Assembly: GCA_913043255.1 (NCBI GenBank)
Contig: CAJWLK010000007.1
Location: forward strand, 1-64,000
Source of the DNA: an uncultured Gemmatimonadota bacterium
GTDB lineage: Bacteria; Gemmatimonadota; Gemmatimonadetes; Palauibacterales; Palauibacteraceae
Length of the DNA: 64,000 nt
Direction: 5' to 3'
Shown: one piece after another, positions 53,167 to 62,625 of the stretch
Position numbering within the stretch: position 1 is the stretch's first letter
Layout of the letters: each line of letters begins with the position of its first letter
Made by a program: the position numbers and the translations under genes
Notes under the pieces: generated by a model
What the model was told of the DNA's origin: nothing
The model's database searches: none
What the model saw: only the letters and a program-made list of their open reading frames with translations

Positions 53167-53745
53167 TTAGCGGTTCACCTGGCTGAACCGACTCGGTTCA
53201 AGAGTATAGCAATTCACCTTCCACGCATTCGCTGTCGCCTCCAGAGAAGCTGAGACTGAGTCCGAATGGAACTCAGCGACTGCTCGTCCCGTGAGTTCAC
53301 CTCCTCGTTCTCGCAAAGCCGCTCCACCTCTGGCAATGTCATCCGACCATACGAACCAAAGTGTATCTGCGCGCGTAAACCAACGAATTGAGATGCCGGT
53401 CGCATTCTCCCCAGATCCAATAGCTGTTGCCCGATATGACGGGTATTCACGCCCATATTCATCGAGCGAATCAGGGAACAACATCAAATATCGAATGGTG
53501 GGGGGAATCTCAGTCGGATCCGTCCCAACCCAACTCCCAATTTCAAGTGCATGGCACCCTAGAAAGTCCCAGGCGTTGAGGTCCGAGGGTTCCATAGGCG
53601 CCTCAGGTTCTAAATCGCGAAATCGAGCCCAAATCGAAATCCAAACGAATGCTATCGCTAAGCCCACGATCCCAAGAAGTCGCGTCAGGGTCGAACTAAA
53701 CCTGCCTATCTGTTCGAGGTGTGATGGAAGCAGGAACCCTATCAT
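53167..53745 (-). CDS. Single-span membrane protein, function unknown
   Basis: This 192-residue protein has one N-terminal membrane helix (LTRLLGIVGLAIAFVWISIWA, about 21-41). A soluble part follows with an EIGSWVGTDP segment, Trp-rich strands (ISIRWFTRADTLWFVWSDDI) and a conserved-looking C-terminal Cys. No family is recognised. It overlaps the lipoprotein gene by 50 bases in another frame and is tail-to-tail with the Cpn10-like gene (its stop touches that stop). The ATG at 53745 has no visible ribosome-binding site. Translational coupling to the lipoprotein gene is likely. Confidence 0.6.
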   Translation of the reverse strand: MIGFLLPSHLEQIGRFSSTLTRLLGIVGLAIAFVWISIWARFRDLEPEAPMEPSDLNAWDFLGCHALEIGSWVGTDPTEIPPTIRYLMLFPDSLDEYGREYPSYRATAIGSGENATGISIRWFTRADTLWFVWSDDIARGGAALRERGGELTGRAVAEFHSDSVSASLEATANAWKVNCYTLEPSRFSQVNR

Positions 53746-54379
53746 ACGGCGTTAAGGAAATGGCAGCTTCAATGTCTGTGGCAGGGACCTTGCCAACTTC
53801 CACGTTCTCCGAGGAAACCCATCCTTCAGCGTTGAAATCGATTGCAAGCACCATGTCACTTCCAGAAGCAACAAAAAAGGGCATAGCTAATCCCATCTCA
53901 AGCTCAAGCTCTCCTCCCCCCAACACGAGGGGCACCGGAGCAGTTAACGTTTCCCCGTCAATCTCCGCACCACTCTGCAACATTATGGTTCCGGAAATGC
54001 TCACGAGCCGAAGAAACGCATATGTGCCTGAAGGAATTTCCGTGGGTGAGTGCAGCTGGAAAACTTCAGCCTCCTCTTCCGTTTGCAGTTCCATATCAAC
54101 CATGGTTGGCACACCAAGATCAACCCAATCACGCCCGTTCTTCGAAATGGCGATTCGGTACGTACCCGTCATTCTACCATGGAAGTAATTTTGGCTGAAC
54201 ACCTTATGGTGAATAAACAAGGACCAAGGATCCATGCCTGTTGCCGCATGTTTTGTGGATGGACGATCCGAAAGAACAACGCTGAACGTCGCTACCTGAT
54301 CCGCATAGGGATCTGTGGAACCACCACAGGCCGATGCGAATAACACCATAATCAAGAGCGTCGCGACAACCTTTCCCAT
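53696..54379 (-). CDS. Lipoprotein of unknown function
   Basis: This protein has 227 residues from the ATG at 54379, which follows GGGAG. A signal peptide (GKVVATLLIMVLFASAC) with lipobox FASAC gives a lipidated cysteine. The mature domain is all beta-like: ATFSVVLSDRPS at its start, then a block with LVLGGGELELEMGLAMPFFV and VLAIDFNAEGWVS near the end. It may resemble DUF4382-type SVxLTDxP domains, but I do not claim that family. It is overlapped downstream by the membrane protein gene, and both probably act in the periplasm. Confidence 0.65.
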   Translation of the reverse strand: MGKVVATLLIMVLFASACGGSTDPYADQVATFSVVLSDRPSTKHAATGMDPWSLFIHHKVFSQNYFHGRMTGTYRIAISKNGRDWVDLGVPTMVDMELQTEEEAEVFQLHSPTEIPSGTYAFLRLVSISGTIMLQSGAEIDGETLTAPVPLVLGGGELELEMGLAMPFFVASGSDMVLAIDFNAEGWVSSENVEVGKVPATDIEAAISLTPYDRVPASITPRTDRQV

Positions 54380-54497
54380 ACGAGTTCTCCCTGGCCGAAA
54401 TAAATTGCAGAAGCGCATAGACACTCTGACGATGCCTATACTGGCCCGACCTCGCAAATGTCGGCAACCTCCACGCATGCTGATAGCATTTTAACTC

Positions 54498-54524
54498 ATA
54501 GGTTTGCGAACAGTGCTAACCTAT
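54498..54524. repeat. 7-bp inverted repeat upstream of bipA
   Basis: ATAGGTT (54498-54504) and AACCTAT (54518-54524) are exact reverse complements across 13 bases, in the divergent region between the lipoprotein gene and bipA. The centre-to-centre spacing of 20 bases (about two helical turns) would suit a dimeric regulator. No clear -35/-10 pair can be assigned beside it. Confidence 0.5.
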
Positions 54525-54576
54525 ATAGGATCTGCCAGTCTATACCAGGAAAAGTTGCATAAAAGAAGAGGCTTGA

Positions 54577-56433
54577 TTGACACTTCAGCTTAGAAACATC
54601 GCAATCATAGCGCACGTCGATCACGGGAAAACAACCCTGATTGATCACATGTTGCGCCAAGCCGGTGCGTTTGGCGCACACGAGTCTGTAGCTGAGCGCG
54701 TAATGGACTCCAACCCGCTCGAGCGCGAGCGCGGAATCACAATCCTATCGAAGAACACAGCGGTCCACTGGGATGATACCAAAATTAACATCGTGGACAC
54801 ACCGGGACACGCTGACTTTGGAGGCGAGGTCGAACGGGTTCTTCGAATGGTCGACGGAGTTCTTCTCCTCGTCGATGCGGCCGAAGGCCCGATGCCCCAG
54901 ACGCGATTCGTTACGCGAAAGGCGCTCGAACTAGGGCTCTTACCCGTCGTGGTGATCAACAAGGTAGACCGACCGGATCAGCGAGCCGACGAGGTCTACA
55001 ATGAAGTCTTAGAACTGTTTATCGAACTCGATGCCACAGAAGAACAACTAGACGCTGCATTCTTGTATGCGAGTGGCCGTGACGGGTGGGCGACATTGGA
55101 GCCAAACCAGCCTGCGACCGACCTGACACCTCTTTTCGAAGCAATTCTCACTTCGGTACCTCCACCCAAAGGTGATATCAACGGGCCATTCCAGATGCTC
55201 ACGTCAACACTTGATCACTCAAGCTACGTGGGGCGGATTGCTATCGGTCGTATAGAACGCGGCTCTATCGCGGATGGGGATCGCGTTGTCCTACTACCGT
55301 TGGGCGATCCCGGCGAGGTGCCGGCAGATGACGCCATCCCGGGGAAGGCCCTCAAGATATATGGATTTGATGGACTTAAGCGTGTAGAAGTGTCGACTGC
55401 AACCGCAGGAGATATCATAGCGCTAGCAGGCCTGGAAGAGGTCGAGATTGGCCAAACTATAACAGACCCAAACCAGCGAGACCGACTTCACGGTATCGCC
55501 GTTGAAAGACCAACGCTTGCCGTTGATTTTCGTGTAAACGACTCGCCGTTTGCAGGAAAAACCGGAAAGTACGTTACTACGCGACAGCTTCGAGACCGAT
55601 TGTTCGAAGAACTTGAGCGCAACGTAGCACTTCGCGTAAATGATACAGCTTCGCCCGACACATTCGCGGTATCGGGACGAGGCGAACTCCACCTAACGAT
55701 CTTAATGGAAACAATACGTCGGGAGGGCTATGAGTTCACCGTATCACGTCCTCGTGTGATCTTCCGCGAGGGACCCGATGGAGAGATGCAAGAGCCTTAC
55801 GAAGAAGTCGTCATCGAAGTGCCCCAAGAAATGGTCGGAGTCGTGATGGAAAAAATGGGAAACCGTCGCGCCGAAGTGCTATCCATGCGCCCGACAGAAC
55901 AAGGACCAGTTCGGCTAGATTTCAAGATCCCAGCTCGCGGTTTATTCGGGTATCGATCCGAATTCCTAACAGACACGCGAGGAGAAGGACAGCTGCATCA
56001 CCGGTTTCTCGAATACGGACCACGAGTCCAAAATCTCCAGAGTCGCAAACGTGGCGTGCTCGTGTCAGACCGAGAAGGTACCAGTGTGGCATTCGCACTA
56101 TACAACTTACAGGAACGCGCTACGATGTTCGTGACCCCCGGTACAGATGTGTACAACGGTATGATCGTAGGTGAACACGTCCGGCCAGGTGATCTTGAGG
56201 TCAACGTATGTAAAGGGAAAAAACTTACGAACATGAGAGCGGCAGGCGCAGATGAGGGTGTGCGTCTGGAACCACCTAGACAACTGACGCTCGAGCTTAC
56301 ACTCGAGTTCATCAATGATGACGAGTTGGTTGAGATTACGCCTGACGCCATTCGCCTACGGAAACGACTCTTAGATCCTAATGCACGTAAGAAGGCCATG
56401 CGCGTTGCCGCCGCCGAAGCAAGGGCTGGCTAG
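54577..56433 (+). CDS. bipA: GTPase BipA/TypA
   Basis: This 618-residue ribosome-binding translational GTPase is related to EF-G and aids 50S assembly and stress growth. It starts at a TTG with AGAAGAGG upstream. G1 is AHVDHGKTT (12-20), G2 the RGITILSK region, G3 [13 protein letters not shown] and G4 [11 protein letters not shown]; domain V and the BipA-specific C-terminus with [19 protein letters not shown] are complete. It is divergent from the lipoprotein gene. Confidence 0.97.
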   Translation: MTLQLRNIAIIAHVDHGKTTLIDHMLRQAGAFGAHESVAERVMDSNPLERERGITILSKNTAVHWDDTKINIVDTPGHADFGGEVERVLRMVDGVLLLVDAAEGPMPQTRFVTRKALELGLLPVVVINKVDRPDQRADEVYNEVLELFIELDATEEQLDAAFLYASGRDGWATLEPNQPATDLTPLFEAILTSVPPPKGDINGPFQMLTSTLDHSSYVGRIAIGRIERGSIADGDRVVLLPLGDPGEVPADDAIPGKALKIYGFDGLKRVEVSTATAGDIIALAGLEEVEIGQTITDPNQRDRLHGIAVERPTLAVDFRVNDSPFAGKTGKYVTTRQLRDRLFEELERNVALRVNDTASPDTFAVSGRGELHLTILMETIRREGYEFTVSRPRVIFREGPDGEMQEPYEEVVIEVPQEMVGVVMEKMGNRRAEVLSMRPTEQGPVRLDFKIPARGLFGYRSEFLTDTRGEGQLHHRFLEYGPRVQNLQSRKRGVLVSDREGTSVAFALYNLQERATMFVTPGTDVYNGMIVGEHVRPGDLEVNVCKGKKLTNMRAAGADEGVRLEPPRQLTLELTLEFINDDELVEITPDAIRLRKRLLDPNARKKAMRVAAAEARAG

Positions 56434-56612
56434 GAACTCTTCAAGCTGAGCGCTTCATGGCAATCACTATAGTGTCGCTCTTATCTTGCGCTTGTTGTAC
56501 AGATTCTCGCACCTCAATGAAGGGGCTCAGATCCTAAAGGCCAAATGTGCGCACACCATCAAACTGGCGGCCTCGCCTCTCGCAATAAAATCCACCGTCA
56601 GGAGTTTCGCTG

Positions 56613-57980
56613 ATGCCTGCCGCGATTAGCAGTCGAGTGCAAATGCCTCTGCCCATCCGTTTGCTTGTGGTACTCATAGTTACATGCTGGGTACAGCCCT
56701 CAAACATTTTGGCCCAGGAGCCGAATCTTCTCGTAATCCAAGATGTCAGGCTTATTGATGGAACAGGGCGACCACCAATAGATGGAGCTTGGGTACTCAT
56801 CCAAGGTGACAGAATCACACGCATCTCCCGGACCTCATTCAAAATACCGGACGGCGCGAAAATCATCGACGGACAAAGAAGCGTCCTGCTCCCCGGCTTA
56901 ATGGATATGCACATTCATCTGTCAGGGGGCCGTGGTCTTGACGGGTCAGACTGGAATACGGGCCGCCGCGCTCTACATGGTTTTTTGTACAGTGGCATTA
57001 CGACGGTATACGATGCGGGCAACAATGCTGATTTCATATTTGATGTCCGCGCGCGAGAGCGCGCAGGCACAATCATCAGCCCTAGGATTTTCGCCTCTGG
57101 AGGTGTAGTCACAGCACCTGGAGGCCATGGAAGCAGCCTCAGTGGCACGCTCATCAACTCATGGCCAGAGGCAATTCCACTTTTAGATGCGCACCTCGCT
57201 CACAATCCAGACATCGTCAAGTTCACATTCGACGAACATGGTTGGGGGACGCGTCCTCTTATCCCTTTGCTTGATCCACATGTCATGGCCCAAGCCGCGG
57301 CGTATCTAAATGCTCACGGCGTCCGAACGACCGTCCATACTTCGCACGAATTCCGCGCACGCCAAGCGATTATGGCAGGACTTAATACACTAGCGCACCC
57401 TATAATCCAAGGACCGGTGAGTGATGAGTTTGTACAGCTTATGGCAAACTCAAGAACACCCATGGTATCTACACTTACAATCGGAGAGGGATATTCACGA
57501 CTGGTCGAGCACCCAGAGTTTTTGGATCGACCTCTTTACCAAGCTGTGTACGAACCTAGCCTGATCGAACGTCTAAAAGGCTCCGTGCGGCAAGAATACG
57601 CAGCCCGCGCCTGGACCACCTGGATGAAAGTTATGACACCGGTAGCCCAGGAAAACCTGCGTAAGATTCATGCGGCCAATGGTGTGATTGTTCTCGGTTC
57701 TGACCAATCCGCTGGCCCCCAATCCCACCGAGAACTCGAACTCATGGTCGATGGAGGCATCCCTCCACTTGATGCAATCAGGATTGGAACGCTCAATGCG
57801 GCAGTATTTCTAGGTAAAGAGCGTGAGTTAGGGTCGATCGAAGAAGGCAAGATTGCAGATCTTATCCTCCTTGGATCAGACCCTCTAGTCGACATCTCAA
57901 ACACTCAGGACATTGAACTCGTCATTAAGGGAGGGGTCATCATCGATCGAGAAGCACTCGACCTGCCTGCCAATCGCTAG
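56613..57980 (+). CDS. Secreted amidohydrolase-family protein (imidazolonepropionase-like)
   Basis: This 455-residue metal-dependent hydrolase of the amidohydrolase superfamily has a signal peptide (about residues 1-35), so it acts in the periplasm. The first metal motif is HIH (H100/H102 in GLMDMHIHLSGG). The lysine/histidine ligands are probably in DIVKFTFDEHG and TTVHTSHEF, the final Asp in VLGSDQSAGPQSH, and the C-terminal subdomain has IEEGKIADLILLGSDPL. AGGAG lies 9 bases before the ATG. The substrate is unknown (cyclic amide, peptide or lactone). It is separated from bipA by 179 bases and faces the leuB operon tail. Confidence 0.85.
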   Translation: MPAAISSRVQMPLPIRLLVVLIVTCWVQPSNILAQEPNLLVIQDVRLIDGTGRPPIDGAWVLIQGDRITRISRTSFKIPDGAKIIDGQRSVLLPGLMDMHIHLSGGRGLDGSDWNTGRRALHGFLYSGITTVYDAGNNADFIFDVRARERAGTIISPRIFASGGVVTAPGGHGSSLSGTLINSWPEAIPLLDAHLAHNPDIVKFTFDEHGWGTRPLIPLLDPHVMAQAAAYLNAHGVRTTVHTSHEFRARQAIMAGLNTLAHPIIQGPVSDEFVQLMANSRTPMVSTLTIGEGYSRLVEHPEFLDRPLYQAVYEPSLIERLKGSVRQEYAARAWTTWMKVMTPVAQENLRKIHAANGVIVLGSDQSAGPQSHRELELMVDGGIPPLDAIRIGTLNAAVFLGKERELGSIEEGKIADLILLGSDPLVDISNTQDIELVIKGGVIIDREALDLPANR

Positions 57981-57984
57981 GTAA

Positions 57985-58160
57985 TAGTGAAGCCCCCAGT
58001 TGTCATGCCCATACTGGTATCCGTCCATCACGATAGGCTGACCGCGCCTCTTCGTGATCTCTAGAAGCGATACAAAGTTCCTAGCGCCTCAAATATTCCG
58101 TAAAGAAATCATCCCACGGCATGTCGGCTGACAAAACCAGCAGGACTGAGGATCGAGTTT
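57985..58160 (-). pseudogene. Possible gene remnant between the amidohydrolase and leuB
   Basis: On the minus strand two overlapping frames read like protein but are broken. One ends ADMPWDDFFTEYLRR then stop (TAG at 58081-58083). The next frame continues ARNFVSLLEITKRRG and MDGYQYGHDNWGLHYY before entering the antisense of the amidohydrolase gene. The switch fits a frameshift. The composition (Trp, Tyr, His, Asp) is unlike antisense frames. No family is recognised, and chance remains possible. Confidence 0.25.
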
Positions 58161-58162
58161 GT

Positions 58163-59257
58163 TTAAGAAGTGGCTTGGAGTTCCGTTTCCAGTTGGTCGA
58201 TTACCAGTTCGGCGAATTCTCTAGTCCCCATCGGTGCGGTTACGTCCTCTGAGGACTCCAAATCACTCGTCCGGCAACCGGTCACATAAACTCGATCTAA
58301 CGCCCGTTCAATAGCTCTTGCTTCGGCTCTCAATCCGAACGTGTACTCAAGCATCATGGCAACCGAAAGGATGGCCCCAGCTGGGTTAGCTATACCTGAT
58401 CCCGCTATATCCGGGGCTGATCCATGCACCGGCTCATAAAGATCTGTGCAACCACCAATACTTGCCGACGCCTGCAGGCCAAGGGACCCGAGAAGCGCAG
58501 CAGCACCGTCACTCAGAATGTCACCAAACAGATTGTCGGTTAGGACTGTATCAAAATTCTCAGGACAGAGAATGATCTCCATCGCTGCTCGATCAACCAA
58601 CATGTGTTCCAACTCCACGTCAGCGTACTCTCTCGCCACTTCCTCAACCACGATTCGCCACAAACGTGAGACCTCAAGCACATTCGCTTTATCGATAGAG
58701 GTCACCTTACCGCGCCGGTCTCGTGCTAAATCAAATGCGATGGTAGCGATCCGATGGATTTCCTTTCTCTCGTAGGAAAGAGTATTCCACGATCGACCAA
58801 CTTCCTCATCAAGCCCTCTTGGTTCACCGTAGTACAAACCTCCGGCCAGCTCGCGCACAATCATCAAATCTGTTTGGCGCGCCTGCTCAGGCTTTACTGC
58901 CGAATAACGCGCAAGCCCATCACTGACACGAACGGGACGCAGGTTCGCAAAACAGCCTAGGTGACGGCGGAGTTGCAGCAGGCCTGCGACGGGTCGTTCT
59001 GAAGGGGGAAGGCCATCGGCACGGGGGTCACCCACAGCACCAAGAAGAACCGCATCGACAGCCAGGCATGCTTTAAGTGTTTCTTCGGGGAGTGGTTCGC
59101 CGCCATCAACCATGGCGGCCCAACCAATCGGCCACTGTTCCCAAAAAACACGGTATCCTTTTCGTTCCGTAACAACCGATAGCACATCGAGCGCGGCCCG
59201 TGTCACCTCTGGTCCAACACCATCGCCTGGCAAGACGGCGAGGTTTATTTCTGTCAT
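58163..59257 (-). CDS. leuB: 3-isopropylmalate dehydrogenase
   Basis: This 364-residue NAD-dependent beta-decarboxylating dehydrogenase catalyses the third step of leucine synthesis. Motifs: LPGDGVGPEV, the substrate-binding LLQLRRHLGCFANLRPV, TDNLFGDILSDGAAALLGSLG and EPVHGSAPDIAGSGIANPAG, all as in LeuB. leuA, leuC and leuD are absent here; instead it follows an SDR by 38 bases at the end of a transporter/hydrolase operon, which is odd for a biosynthetic gene. A paralogue acting on a different malate derivative cannot be excluded. Confidence 0.9.
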   Translation of the reverse strand: MTEINLAVLPGDGVGPEVTRAALDVLSVVTERKGYRVFWEQWPIGWAAMVDGGEPLPEETLKACLAVDAVLLGAVGDPRADGLPPSERPVAGLLQLRRHLGCFANLRPVRVSDGLARYSAVKPEQARQTDLMIVRELAGGLYYGEPRGLDEEVGRSWNTLSYERKEIHRIATIAFDLARDRRGKVTSIDKANVLEVSRLWRIVVEEVAREYADVELEHMLVDRAAMEIILCPENFDTVLTDNLFGDILSDGAAALLGSLGLQASASIGGCTDLYEPVHGSAPDIAGSGIANPAGAILSVAMMLEYTFGLRAEARAIERALDRVYVTGCRTSDLESSEDVTAPMGTREFAELVIDQLETELQATS

Positions 59258-59295
59258 CGTTTGGTCCGCCTATTCTCTTCAAGCATACGGTTTAC

Positions 59296-60084
59296 TCAGA
59301 GATCTGGTTCGAATCGGCCATCAACCGCCGTCCATCCACCGTCAGCGAATAGAACCGTTCCCGTTACGTAGCTGGCAGCATCAGATGCCAAGAAAACGGT
59401 CGGGCCAATCATCTCTTCTGAACTCGCCCAACGGTTGAAAATCGTCCTCGCAGCATAAGCATCGTACCAAGCGGGGCGAGCCTTGATCTGGGCTGTGAGA
59501 GGAGTATCAACAACTCCAGGAGCCACGGCGTTTACTCGAACACCGTTGGGGCCCAGTTCGGCAGCAAGTGCTCGAACCATTTGTACAATACCCGCCTTGG
59601 TCGCAGCATAAATTCCTTGTCCCGGCTCAACCACAATCGAACGGATAGACGAGAAGAGGATGATGCTGCCGGATCCTTGCTCAGCCATACGACGACCCGC
59701 CGCTTGAAGCACATTAAGGTTACCTCTGAGATTCAGCGTCACGACGCGATCAAAATCTTCTTCAGTGTATTCAAGCAGTGGTTTGCGAACATTCACACCT
59801 GGAGTGCACACGACAATATCGAGTGAGCCACCAGATTCTGTAGCCACATCAAGCGTTTCCGACACCGCCTCCGGATTGAGGATATCTAACTCATGTGCGC
59901 TTGCAGCACCTCCGTTCTGTTCTATCCGAGCTGCAGTCTCTTGGGCTGCCTCAAGGTCCACATCCGCGCAGGCGACCCGGGCACCTTGATAAGCACACCC
60001 TCGGGCAACCGCCTCGCCAATACCTGCGCCGGCACCTACAACAACAGCCGATTTACCATCCAGCCGGAATAGGTTTTCAGTCAA
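59296..60084 (-). CDS. Short-chain dehydrogenase/reductase
   Basis: This protein has 262 residues. The start is a TTG at 60084 that overlaps the symporter stop (TTGA) and has AAGGAAGGGG just upstream; a frame to 60249 would only read antisense of the symporter. It is a classical SDR: cofactor motif GAGAGIGEAVA, DxD-type ADVDLEAA (Asp after the second strand suggests NAD), CTPGVN in the NNAG position and catalytic YAATK with an upstream serine. The C-terminus has SYVTGTVLFADGGW. The product is probably a keto compound formed from a hydroxy substrate taken up by the symporter. Confidence 0.92.
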   Translation of the reverse strand: MTENLFRLDGKSAVVVGAGAGIGEAVARGCAYQGARVACADVDLEAAQETAARIEQNGGAASAHELDILNPEAVSETLDVATESGGSLDIVVCTPGVNVRKPLLEYTEEDFDRVVTLNLRGNLNVLQAAGRRMAEQGSGSIILFSSIRSIVVEPGQGIYAATKAGIVQMVRALAAELGPNGVRVNAVAPGVVDTPLTAQIKARPAWYDAYAARTIFNRWASSEEMIGPTVFLASDAASYVTGTVLFADGGWTAVDGRFEPDL

Positions 60085-61487
60085 ATCGTCCCCTTCCTTT
60101 GCTTGTTTCTGAGCGCCAAAACGATCGTGAATGCGAGTGCCGATACCACGATTCCGATGAGTGTTCCATCTACGATGGGTGGTGCACCTGCTGGGGCGAA
60201 AAGTCGCACCGCAGCCAGGGCTGCCAAACCCGTTCCAATAGCTGCCCAAGCTTCAATTGCCCCCGCTCGTCGTGAGTACAGACCGGCAACTACAGGGATG
60301 AACAAACTCACACTAAGAAGCGAGTAGAAAATCGTGAGCGAGCTTATCACTGAGTCCAGCAGCAGCGCCAACACAATTCCAAGAAGCCCGCCAACGATCG
60401 CACCTAATCGGGCAACCCGCAGCACTTGGGCATCAGAAGCCTCTGGTCTCAAATATCCCTTATATAGGTCCTTCGACAGCGAGGTTGAAAGCATAAAGAG
60501 TCCCGCATCAGCTGAACTGACTTCAGCAGAAAACACAGCGGCTAACACCAACATACCAACCGCCGGAGGCAACCCGGTCATAAGTAGGATCGGCAAAGCG
60601 CGTTCAGGATTCAAAAGGTCAGGTGCGTGCACCCGAGCAATCATCCCGATCAATGTGGGGGCGAACGCAAAAACCATGAGCCCAACACCAGCTGCGACCA
60701 GACCTACACGGATCGCGCGCTCATTCACGGCTCCGTAGACTTTTTGGACTAACCCGGGTGAAATGATGAACGCCGGGCCTAGAAGTGCAAGATAGATCAG
60801 TCCCGAAGAACCTCCATGCCAAAAGTTCAGGTAATCGTCTGAAGAACCCAATCCCACATCTTTGACCGCAGCCCAGCCACCAGCACCAGAAAGCGCCCAA
60901 GGGAGAGCGATCGCGAATCCAAGTGTGAGGACGATCAACTGTACTAGGTTGACCCAAGCCGATCCGACAAGACCCCCAACGCTAAAGTATATAATTACCA
61001 AAACGCCACCGAGTAGAGCTCCCACCCATCGCGGTTGATCGGTTATAACTCCGACAATTTCGGCCATGGCAATGAGTTGGCTTGCAACGATGGTGAGGGT
61101 GGCAAACCATAGCAGAACTGCGATCATCGCGCGGATGGATCGCCCGTACCTCAGCGTGAGATAGTCTCCCATAGTCAGGAGTCCATTTTTAGAGGCGATC
61201 CGCCAAATTCGCGGGCCAATCCAGAGGGCGAGCAGTAGAGTGCCGATTCCAGCCGAGCCTACCCACCACCAGGCACTGAGCCCATCGCGGTATGCGATAC
61301 CCGCTGTACCAACCGTGGAGCCAGCGCCGATGTTGGCGGCAAGAATTGTCGCAAACAACAACAGGGGCCCAAGACGCCTATTTGCGACAAAAAATCCCCG
61401 AGCACCTTCAACTCGGCGCCCAACCCACACACCGAACGCCACCAAAGCCGCGGAGTACGCGAGGAGGACCAATAGCCCCGAAGTCAT
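60081..61487 (-). CDS. Sodium:solute symporter family transporter
   Basis: This 468-residue inner-membrane protein of the SSS family has about 13 helices. It begins with a helix and GRRVEGARGFFVANRRLG, then AANIGAGSTVGTAGIAYRDG, the family's TM1 motif; AVFSAEVSSADAGLFMLSTSLSKDL is the typical Na+-site segment. It overlaps the P1 hydrolase (ATGA) upstream and the SDR (TTGA) downstream. The substrate, possibly an organic or amino acid, is unknown. Coupled translation implies it works with the hydrolase and the SDR. Confidence 0.93.
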   Translation of the reverse strand: MTSGLLVLLAYSAALVAFGVWVGRRVEGARGFFVANRRLGPLLLFATILAANIGAGSTVGTAGIAYRDGLSAWWWVGSAGIGTLLLALWIGPRIWRIASKNGLLTMGDYLTLRYGRSIRAMIAVLLWFATLTIVASQLIAMAEIVGVITDQPRWVGALLGGVLVIIYFSVGGLVGSAWVNLVQLIVLTLGFAIALPWALSGAGGWAAVKDVGLGSSDDYLNFWHGGSSGLIYLALLGPAFIISPGLVQKVYGAVNERAIRVGLVAAGVGLMVFAFAPTLIGMIARVHAPDLLNPERALPILLMTGLPPAVGMLVLAAVFSAEVSSADAGLFMLSTSLSKDLYKGYLRPEASDAQVLRVARLGAIVGGLLGIVLALLLDSVISSLTIFYSLLSVSLFIPVVAGLYSRRAGAIEAWAAIGTGLAALAAVRLFAPAGAPPIVDGTLIGIVVSALAFTIVLALRNKQRKGTI

Positions 61488-62539
61488 CGGTTCGCGCCCA
61501 ACTCCGAGACCGAAGGGATACCCGGAAGACCCTTCGCAGTCCGCACAGCGCGCAGAATAGCTTCAGTCAAAACATCCGCTGCGAGGCCCCCAAGCACCGT
61601 GAGTGATGGACTCCCAATCCTCGTGCCAGTGGCTAAGGCAAAGATCGTATCACCATCACCAGGCGTATGCGCGGGATAGATGGCCCGGGCCAACCCATCG
61701 TGAGCCATCTGAGCCATCTTAGTGGCCTGTGCCTGAGTCAGACTGGCGTTCGTAGCAACCACTCCAATTGTGGTGTTAGCACCCGCCGGTGATTCGGGGC
61801 GGGTGTTCCGAAGCAGTTTCCGTGCATCCAGGAAACCTCCGTCCAGGTCTCGAATCCCGGCTACCACCTCACCCGTCGTCGGATCAACCACATCGCCAAC
61901 CGCATTTACCGCAACCACAGCTGCTACTGTCAAACCATCATCGAGCGTAATCGACGCGGTTCCAATCCCCCCCTTCATCGCAGACCCCAACCCCTGCAAC
62001 TTCCCTACGGTCGCACCAGCTCCTGCACCAATGCTTCCTTCTGCTGGCTTTATCGTCGTTGCAACTGAGGCAGCTTGATATCCGCACTCCGGCCCTGGAC
62101 GGATCGAACCATCTCCAATTCCAAGGTCAAACAGGATCGCCCCCGTTACGATTGGAATGATATGTGCCCCAACACGTAACCCAACCCCATGCTCCTCGAG
62201 GTACCGCATCACACCCGATGCTGCATCAAGACCATAGGTGCTCCCTCCAGATAGGACCACCGCATGAACTTCCTGAACCGTGGATACCGGGTCCAACAGC
62301 GCAAGCTCGCGTGTTCCCGGGGCGCCTCCCCGCACATCAACACCGCCTACCGCACCGCCCTCTGCAAGCACGACCGTACATCCCGTGGGTCTTTCATCGA
62401 GCGTAAAGTGACCTAGCTTCAGCCCATCTACGGCAGTTATGCCGGGTCCATACAACTTATTCTGGGCCACACAAACCCCAGCCACAGCGAACGTGCTCAC
62501 AAATATGCTAACCCCAACAACAACGCAGGATCGCCTCAT
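61484..62539 (-). CDS. P1-family Ntn hydrolase, NylC/DmpA-like
   Basis: This protein has 351 residues from the ATG at 62539, which follows AAGGAGG. It has a signal peptide (VVVGVSIFVSTFAVAGVCVA) and GHFTLDERPTGCTVVLAEGG typical of the P1/S58 family. The predicted self-cleavage site is Asn-Thr in GANTTIGVVATNA (Thr256 as new N-terminal nucleophile), like the 6-aminohexanoate oligomer hydrolase NylC. VVLSGGSTYGLDAASGV is the other conserved block. It should hydrolyse an amide or D-/beta-peptide outside the cytoplasm. It is the first gene of the hydrolase-symporter-SDR-leuB operon. Confidence 0.9.
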   Translation of the reverse strand: MRRSCVVVGVSIFVSTFAVAGVCVAQNKLYGPGITAVDGLKLGHFTLDERPTGCTVVLAEGGAVGGVDVRGGAPGTRELALLDPVSTVQEVHAVVLSGGSTYGLDAASGVMRYLEEHGVGLRVGAHIIPIVTGAILFDLGIGDGSIRPGPECGYQAASVATTIKPAEGSIGAGAGATVGKLQGLGSAMKGGIGTASITLDDGLTVAAVVAVNAVGDVVDPTTGEVVAGIRDLDGGFLDARKLLRNTRPESPAGANTTIGVVATNASLTQAQATKMAQMAHDGLARAIYPAHTPGDGDTIFALATGTRIGSPSLTVLGGLAADVLTEAILRAVRTAKGLPGIPSVSELGANR

Positions 62540-62625
62540 CCACCCTCCTTGGCGTTCACGGTCCAGTAAAACCGAGACGGTCCTCATTATAGCAGCCGTG
62601 CTCGTCTGGGCAGCCCCAACCGCTC

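Noticed and set aside
53171-53200. CGGTTCA/TGAACCG hairpin between the Cpn10-like gene and the membrane protein gene
   Set aside because: It lies within the last codons of the minus-strand gene and lacks a T-run, so I do not call it a terminator.
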